Notes under the pieces: generated by a model
The model's database searches: none
Seen by the model: only the letters and a program-made list of their open reading frames with translations
What the model was told of the DNA's origin: nothing
NCBI GenBank assembly: GCA_027016675.1
Contig: JALUSH010000176.1
Location: 1 to 9,728, forward strand
DNA: 9,728 nt
DNA from: Thermodesulfovibrio sp.
Lineage (GTDB): Bacteria > Nitrospirota > Thermodesulfovibrionia > Thermodesulfovibrionales > JdFR-85
Reading direction: 5' to 3'
Shown: one piece after another, positions 6,649-9,728 of the stretch
How the letters are laid out: the number at the start of each line of letters is the position of its first letter
Numbering within the stretch: position 1 is the first letter of the stretch
Translations under genes and position numbers: made by a program

Positions 6649-8043
6649 ATGAGACTACTGGAAGAATACAACAGCAGGGAAACAGAAGAATACAGAGAAG
6701 GCATTGCAAGTGCTGAAGACCTTACACCCAAAAAGATAGTGGAGGAACTGGATAAATTCATAATTGGCCAGAAAAAAGCCAAAAAGGCAGTGGCCATAGC
6801 ACTGAGAAACCGCTGGAGGAGACAGAAGCTACCTCCCGAGTTGCGAGATGAGGTTCTGCCCAAAAATATTATCATGATAGGGCCCACAGGTGTGGGAAAA
6901 ACAGAGATTGCCAGAAGACTTGCCCGCCTTGCCCATGCACCCTTTCTGAAGATCGAGGCATCAAAGTTTACAGAGGTGGGTTATGTTGGAAGAGATGTAG
7001 AGTCAATGATACGTGACCTGACAGAGATTGCAGTAAACATGGTTCGGAGAGAACATCTCAGGATAGTACAGGAAAAGGCGCGTACCCTTGCAGAAGAACG
7101 GGTACTTGATCTTCTGCTGCCAAGACCCCGCACAGGGCTTTCTGTGGAGGATGATGGACAGCGATACACTGAGACAAGGGAAAAACTACGCCAGCAGCTT
7201 CGTGAGGGCAGGTTTGACGAACGATACGTGGATATAGAGGTAAAGGAAAAGGTGGTACCCTTCGGTGTTATATCCAATGTAGGACTTGAGGAGCTTGAGA
7301 TAAACCTGAAAGAGATGCTGGGAAACTTCTTTCCCCAGCGGCCAAAGAGAAAGAAGGTCAAGGTTCCCGAGGCCCTTCAGATACTTACCAATGAAGAGGC
7401 AGACAAGCTCATTGATATGGATAAGGTTACAAAGGAGGCTATTAAAAGGACTGAACAGGCAGGAATAATATTCATTGATGAGATAGACAAGATTGCATCA
7501 AAGGGCTCAGCACAGGGCCCGGATGTCTCCCGCGAAGGTGTCCAGAGGGATATGCTTCCCATAGTGGAAGGCACCACTGTTACAACCAAACACGGACCTG
7601 TAAGAACAGAGCATATACTCTTTATTGCTGCAGGCGCCTTCCATGTGGCAAAACCATCTGATCTTATTCCAGAACTTCAGGGACGCTTTCCCATCAGAGT
7701 GGAACTGGAACCACTTGGCAAGGAGGAATTCGTCCGCATCCTCACTGAACCTGACAACGCCCTGATAAAACAGTACACAGCACTTCTTGCAACAGAGGAT
7801 ATAAAGATTGAGTTTACAGAGGATGCCATAGATGAGATAGCCTCAATCTCTGCAACTGTTAATGACAAAACAGAGAATATAGGTGCAAGAAGACTGCACA
7901 CTGTTCTTGAAAGACTCCTTGAGGAGATCTCCTTTGAAGCCCCAGACATGAAGGGCTCAGAGGTTACAATAGACAGAAAATACGTACAGGAAAAGCTTTC
8001 TGATATCGTAAAGGATGAGGATCTAAGCAGGTATATTCTTTAA
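6649..8043 (+). CDS. hslU: ATP-dependent protease ATPase subunit HslU (ClpY)
   Basis: This AAA+ unfoldase caps HslV, unfolds substrates and threads them into the protease core. Starting at 6649 it has 464 residues. Visible are IVEELDKFIIGQ (30-41), Walker A GPTGVGKT (78-85), the pore loop GYVG (111-114), the variable I-domain (roughly 115-240), Walker B IIFIDEID (273-280), the arginine finger R346 in ELQGRFPIRVEL, sensor 2 GARRLHTV (412-419), and the C-terminal DEDLSRYIL, which inserts into HslV in the known complex. It is longer than the 443-residue E. coli protein, partly because of about 21 extra, charged N-terminal residues before LTPKKIVEELD. The stop is followed by a 47-nt gap with no strong terminator. 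It is translationally coupled to hslV (1-nt gap). Confidence 0.97.
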   Translation: MRLLEEYNSRETEEYREGIASAEDLTPKKIVEELDKFIIGQKKAKKAVAIALRNRWRRQKLPPELRDEVLPKNIIMIGPTGVGKTEIARRLARLAHAPFLKIEASKFTEVGYVGRDVESMIRDLTEIAVNMVRREHLRIVQEKARTLAEERVLDLLLPRPRTGLSVEDDGQRYTETREKLRQQLREGRFDERYVDIEVKEKVVPFGVISNVGLEELEINLKEMLGNFFPQRPKRKKVKVPEALQILTNEEADKLIDMDKVTKEAIKRTEQAGIIFIDEIDKIASKGSAQGPDVSREGVQRDMLPIVEGTTVTTKHGPVRTEHILFIAAGAFHVAKPSDLIPELQGRFPIRVELEPLGKEEFVRILTEPDNALIKQYTALLATEDIKIEFTEDAIDEIASISATVNDKTENIGARRLHTVLERLLEEISFEAPDMKGSEVTIDRKYVQEKLSDIVKDEDLSRYIL

Positions 8044-8090
8044 TAGAACCACAGTCACTTAGTGCTGAAAACTGAATAACAGTTCGATAT

Positions 8091-8768
8091 ATGAGAAGGC
8101 ACTTCATTTTATTAGTACTTCTGGTATTCGCAGGGGCCTGTTCTTCAGGCCGTGTTGAGGTAAGGATTCCGCCTCAGCCTCTTATACCACCTGATGGAAA
8201 GACCATCATGGTAGCCTCATGGTATGGAAAAAAGTTCCATGGAAGGCCTACTGCATCAGGAGAGATATTCAACATGTATGGCCATACAGCAGCCCATAAG
8301 AGCCTGCCCTTTGGCACACTTCTAAGGGTAACAAATCCAGCAAATGGCAGATCTGTAGTTGTAAAAATAAACGACCGGGGCCCCTTTGTGAAAGGAAGAG
8401 ACCTCGACCTTTCCTATGGTGCAGCAAAGCAACTTGGTCTGATCCAGAAGGGAACATCCGTTGTGTATGTTGATTTTATCGGAAGAGACAACAGATACAT
8501 CAGACAGGTAAAGTATGTTGCCACTGAAGGCCCATACACAATACAGGTGGCGTCATTCAATGACCCTATCAATGCCTTCAGACTGAAAAGAATACTGAAG
8601 TACTCCTATGACAATGTATATATCATGAAGGTGCGGGTTAATGGTGTCCTCTATTACAGGGTGAGAATCGGTAGATTTCCATCCCGTTCCTTTGCAGAAA
8701 GCCTTGCCAGAAGACTTGCCAGGGAAGGCTACAGTGTTATAATCACATCCTACGAGGAGGTCTCCTGA
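8091..8768 (+). CDS. rlpA: RlpA-like septal ring lytic transglycosylase lipoprotein with SPOR domain
   Basis: A 225-residue exported lipoprotein. The signal peptide MRRHFILLVLLVFAGAC ends in a lipobox-like AGAC with Cys17. The -3 residue is Ala rather than Leu. Ser at +2 fits outer-membrane sorting in a diderm. The double-psi beta-barrel RlpA domain (about 38-128) has ASWYGKKFHGRPTASGE, HKSLPFGTLLRVTN and VKINDRGPFVKGRDLDLS. E58, H69 and D95 are the conserved acidic and His residues proposed as catalytic in Pseudomonas RlpA, which cleaves naked glycan strands at the septum. The C-terminal SPOR domain (about 148-222, YTIQVASFND...VRIGRFPSRSFAESLARRL) would bind denuded peptidoglycan. The start at 8091 lacks a Shine-Dalgarno sequence but fits the signal peptide, and an in-frame stop lies just upstream. 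It overlaps the next gene by one base. Confidence 0.93.
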   Translation: MRRHFILLVLLVFAGACSSGRVEVRIPPQPLIPPDGKTIMVASWYGKKFHGRPTASGEIFNMYGHTAAHKSLPFGTLLRVTNPANGRSVVVKINDRGPFVKGRDLDLSYGAAKQLGLIQKGTSVVYVDFIGRDNRYIRQVKYVATEGPYTIQVASFNDPINAFRLKRILKYSYDNVYIMKVRVNGVLYYRVRIGRFPSRSFAESLARRLAREGYSVIITSYEEVS

Positions 8769-9346
8769 TGACCTTCGATGATGTGGTCAGGTTTCACGGA
8801 CATGCCTGTCCTGGCCTTGCCCTTGGCTACAGGGTTTCACTACTTACCCTAAAAGAGTTCGGTAGTCCATCGGAAGACGAGGAGATAGTTGCCATAGTGG
8901 AGAACAACTCCTGTGCTGTAGATGCAGTGCAGGTTCTTACAGGCTGCACCTTTGGAAAGGGCAATCTGATCTTCAGGGATTATGGAAAACAGGTCTATAC
9001 ATTTATCAAAAGACCTTCAGGGGATGCCCTGCGGGTCTCTGTAAAATGGATATCGCCAGAGGAGACAGAAGAGGAAAAAGAGGCATGGAGGCGTTATTCA
9101 GAGGGCGACAGGTCAGAAGAGGTCTTGAAGATTGTTCACAGCAGAAAGGCAAAGAAGATAAAGGCCATTATGGACGCCTCTGATGAGGAGCTTTTTGATA
9201 TCAAAAAGACAAAACTCAAGCCCCCTGCTGAGGCAAGAATATATCCCTCTATAAGATGTGAATCCTGCGGTGAAAAGGTTATGGAACCAAGAGCCCGCAT
9301 AAAAGATAGGAAAATCCTCTGCATACCCTGTTTTGAGGGCAGTTAG
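8768..9346 (+). CDS. FmdE family zinc-binding protein
   Basis: A 192-residue protein related to FmdE, a protein associated with molybdenum formylmethanofuran dehydrogenase in methanogens. In bacteria its role is not established. The N-terminal domain has FHGHACPGLALG (9-20, with H10, H12 and C14), ENNSCAVDAVQVLTGCTFGKGNL (45-67, with C49 and C60) and FRDYGKQVYTF, the typical FmdE metal-site layout. A charged linker (about 98-150) leads to a C-terminal zinc ribbon with C164-x2-C167 and C185-x2-C188. The ATG at 8768 overlaps the rlpA stop (TGATG), and GAGGAGG (8754-8760) lies 7 nt upstream, so translation is coupled to rlpA. No molybdenum enzyme or methanofuran gene is nearby, so a link to one is unsupported. 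It is soluble, with no signal peptide. Confidence 0.9.
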   Translation: MTFDDVVRFHGHACPGLALGYRVSLLTLKEFGSPSEDEEIVAIVENNSCAVDAVQVLTGCTFGKGNLIFRDYGKQVYTFIKRPSGDALRVSVKWISPEETEEEKEAWRRYSEGDRSEEVLKIVHSRKAKKIKAIMDASDEELFDIKKTKLKPPAEARIYPSIRCESCGEKVMEPRARIKDRKILCIPCFEGS

Positions 9347-9448
9347 GATATTATATATATCATCCCAAATCCAGCTGTAAGAACAATAATGAATAGCTGA
9401 AGGCTGTATTGAAAGACAGAGTGAAATCCAGAAGAGATATCAATTGGA

Positions 9449-9601
9449 AAGGGGCAGAGGTGGTGAAGAAGACCATGTAGCAATACCGACAGTAGCAAAC
9501 ACAAGCAACCTTATGTATCAGCAGAAGACTGAAAAGGCTCTGTTTTTTTAATATTTTAAATCTTATTGCATCAATGGGATGATGAACCACCTCTGCCCCT
9601 T
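9449..9601. repeat. Perfect 16-bp inverted repeat enclosing 121 nt
   Basis: AAGGGGCAGAGGTGGT (9449-9464) is exactly complementary to ACCACCTCTGCCCCTT (9586-9601). Transcribed, this would close a 153-nt structure with a strong GC-rich stem. Inside are a 7-nt direct repeat GTAGCAA (9477-9483 and 9492-9498), a weak hairpin followed by T7 (9521-9549) and a small CATCA/TGATG hairpin (9569-9584) next to the right arm. No target-site duplication is visible outside the arms. It could be a structured RNA or a small non-autonomous mobile element. Function unknown. Confidence 0.7.
9521..9549 (+). terminator. Weak terminator-like hairpin with T7 tract
   Basis: CAGA (9522-9525) pairs with TCTG (9539-9542), with partial pairing further in (G9527-C9538, C9529-G9536) around a TGAAAA loop. 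Seven T residues (9543-9549) follow. It could end the rlpA-FmdE transcript about 200 nt after the stop, or a small RNA. The imperfect stem keeps confidence low. Confidence 0.35.
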
Positions 9602-9627
9602 ATTTCGGAAGTATTTTTGTTTTTCAA

Positions 9628-9647
9628 AAGGTGTGGGCCTTATTTTT
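9628..9647 (+). terminator. Weak terminator-like hairpin with T5 tract
   Basis: AAGGT (9628-9632) pairs with GCCTT (9637-9641), including one G-U pair, over a 4-nt loop, and is followed by ATTTTT (9642-9647). The stem is short. It is placed to separate upstream transcription from the promoter at 9701-9709. Confidence 0.3.
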
Positions 9648-9700
9648 CTTCGGTACCCCGCCTTATCCAGGTCTTATCAATTTATTTTGGACACCAATGG

Positions 9701-9709
9701 TGCTATAAA
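9701..9709 (+). promoter_or_regulatory. Extended -10 promoter for a gene beyond the window
   Basis: TGCTATAAA is a TGn extension plus TATAAA (5/6 match to TATAAT). TTTATT (9681-9686) is a weak -35 at 17 nt. The small palindrome CACCA-A-TGGTG (9692-9702) lies between them and overlaps the TG, a possible operator position. The transcript would start near 9716, and its start codon is probably just past 9728. Confidence 0.4.
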
Positions 9710-9728
9710 CTTTATCAAAGAATTTGGG

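Larger units (their letters stand above)
9347..9728. other. Gene-free tail of the window
   Basis: I see no credible gene on either strand. A 76-residue minus-strand frame (9360-9590) is Cys/Phe/Leu-rich, resembles nothing I recognise and spans the inverted repeat, so I reject it. The region contains an AT-rich near-palindrome (9347-9361), a perfect 16-bp inverted repeat enclosing 121 nt (9449-9601), two weak terminator-like hairpins (ending about 9549 and 9647) and an extended -10 promoter (9701-9709) directed out of the window. Confidence 0.65.

Noticed and set aside
6402..6887. Minus-strand frame of 161 codons opposite hslV/hslU
   Set aside because: It is antisense to conserved HslV/HslU coding sequence and its translation resembles no protein family.
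8051..8084. Small hairpins in the hslU-rlpA gap, e.g. AACTG/CAGTT at 8070-8084, as a terminator
   Set aside because: Stems are only about 5 bp and are not followed by a T tract.
9359..9583. 9-bp inverted repeat ATCATCCCA/TGGGATGAT that would cross the 16-bp stem as a pseudoknot
   Set aside because: A 9-bp match in a 380-nt AT-rich region is expected by chance about 0.3 times, so it is not evidence on its own.
9360..9590. Minus-strand frame of 76 codons in the tail region
   Set aside because: It runs through the inverted repeat, has no ribosome site or family features that I can see, and its composition is that of translated AT-rich non-coding DNA.
9449..9601. 6S RNA, tmRNA, SRP RNA or RNase P RNA in the tail
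   Set aside because: None of the sequence signatures I know for these RNAs is present, and the interior does not fold into the long rod with central bubble expected of 6S RNA.

Overview
This window is an ordinary bacterial housekeeping segment. All ten genes lie on the + strand and are packed tightly into several short transcription units. The protein set, the trmFO-xerC-hslV-hslU order and an L27 without the Firmicutes-type N-terminal extension suggest an anaerobe-like lineage such as Nitrospirota (Thermodesulfovibrionia-like) or Thermodesulfobacteriota. This is inferred from family resemblance only, with low to moderate confidence. Base composition is moderately AT-rich, and the coding strand is purine-rich, which creates many long but meaningless antisense frames.

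Layout: (1) 46-2889: dnaB (replicative helicase), a Memo/AmmeMemoRadiSam-B family protein and a two-domain PilZ protein, head to tail with 0-3 nt gaps. (2) 2923-3567: a promoter followed by rplU and rpmA (ribosomal proteins L21 and L27). (3) 3568-3905: a 338-nt gene-free gap with a GC-rich hairpin after rpmA and a roughly 53-bp double-hairpin dispersed-type repeat. The obg GTPase gene that often follows rpmA is not here. (4) 3906-8043: trmFO, xerC, hslV and hslU, the same order as the gid-codV-clpQ-clpY block of Bacillus, with an apparent internal promoter before hslV. (5) 8091-9346: an RlpA-type lipoprotein with a SPOR domain, overlapping by one base with an FmdE-family zinc protein. (6) 9347-9728: a gene-free tail holding a perfect 16-bp inverted repeat that encloses 121 nt, weak terminator-like hairpins, and a promoter pointing out of the window.

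The most coherent unusual signal is in the initiation sites. Genes that appear to head transcription units (dnaB, trmFO, hslV, perhaps rlpA) have no Shine-Dalgarno sequence. The first three have a -10 box only 9-15 nt before the start codon, which suggests leaderless or very short-leader mRNAs. rplU and the operon-internal genes have clear Shine-Dalgarno sequences. Several promoters share an extended -10 (TGn) form. I found no defence system, CRISPR array, IS element or tRNA/rRNA, and no convincing new protein system. The 16-bp inverted repeat near the end is the best candidate for something undescribed.
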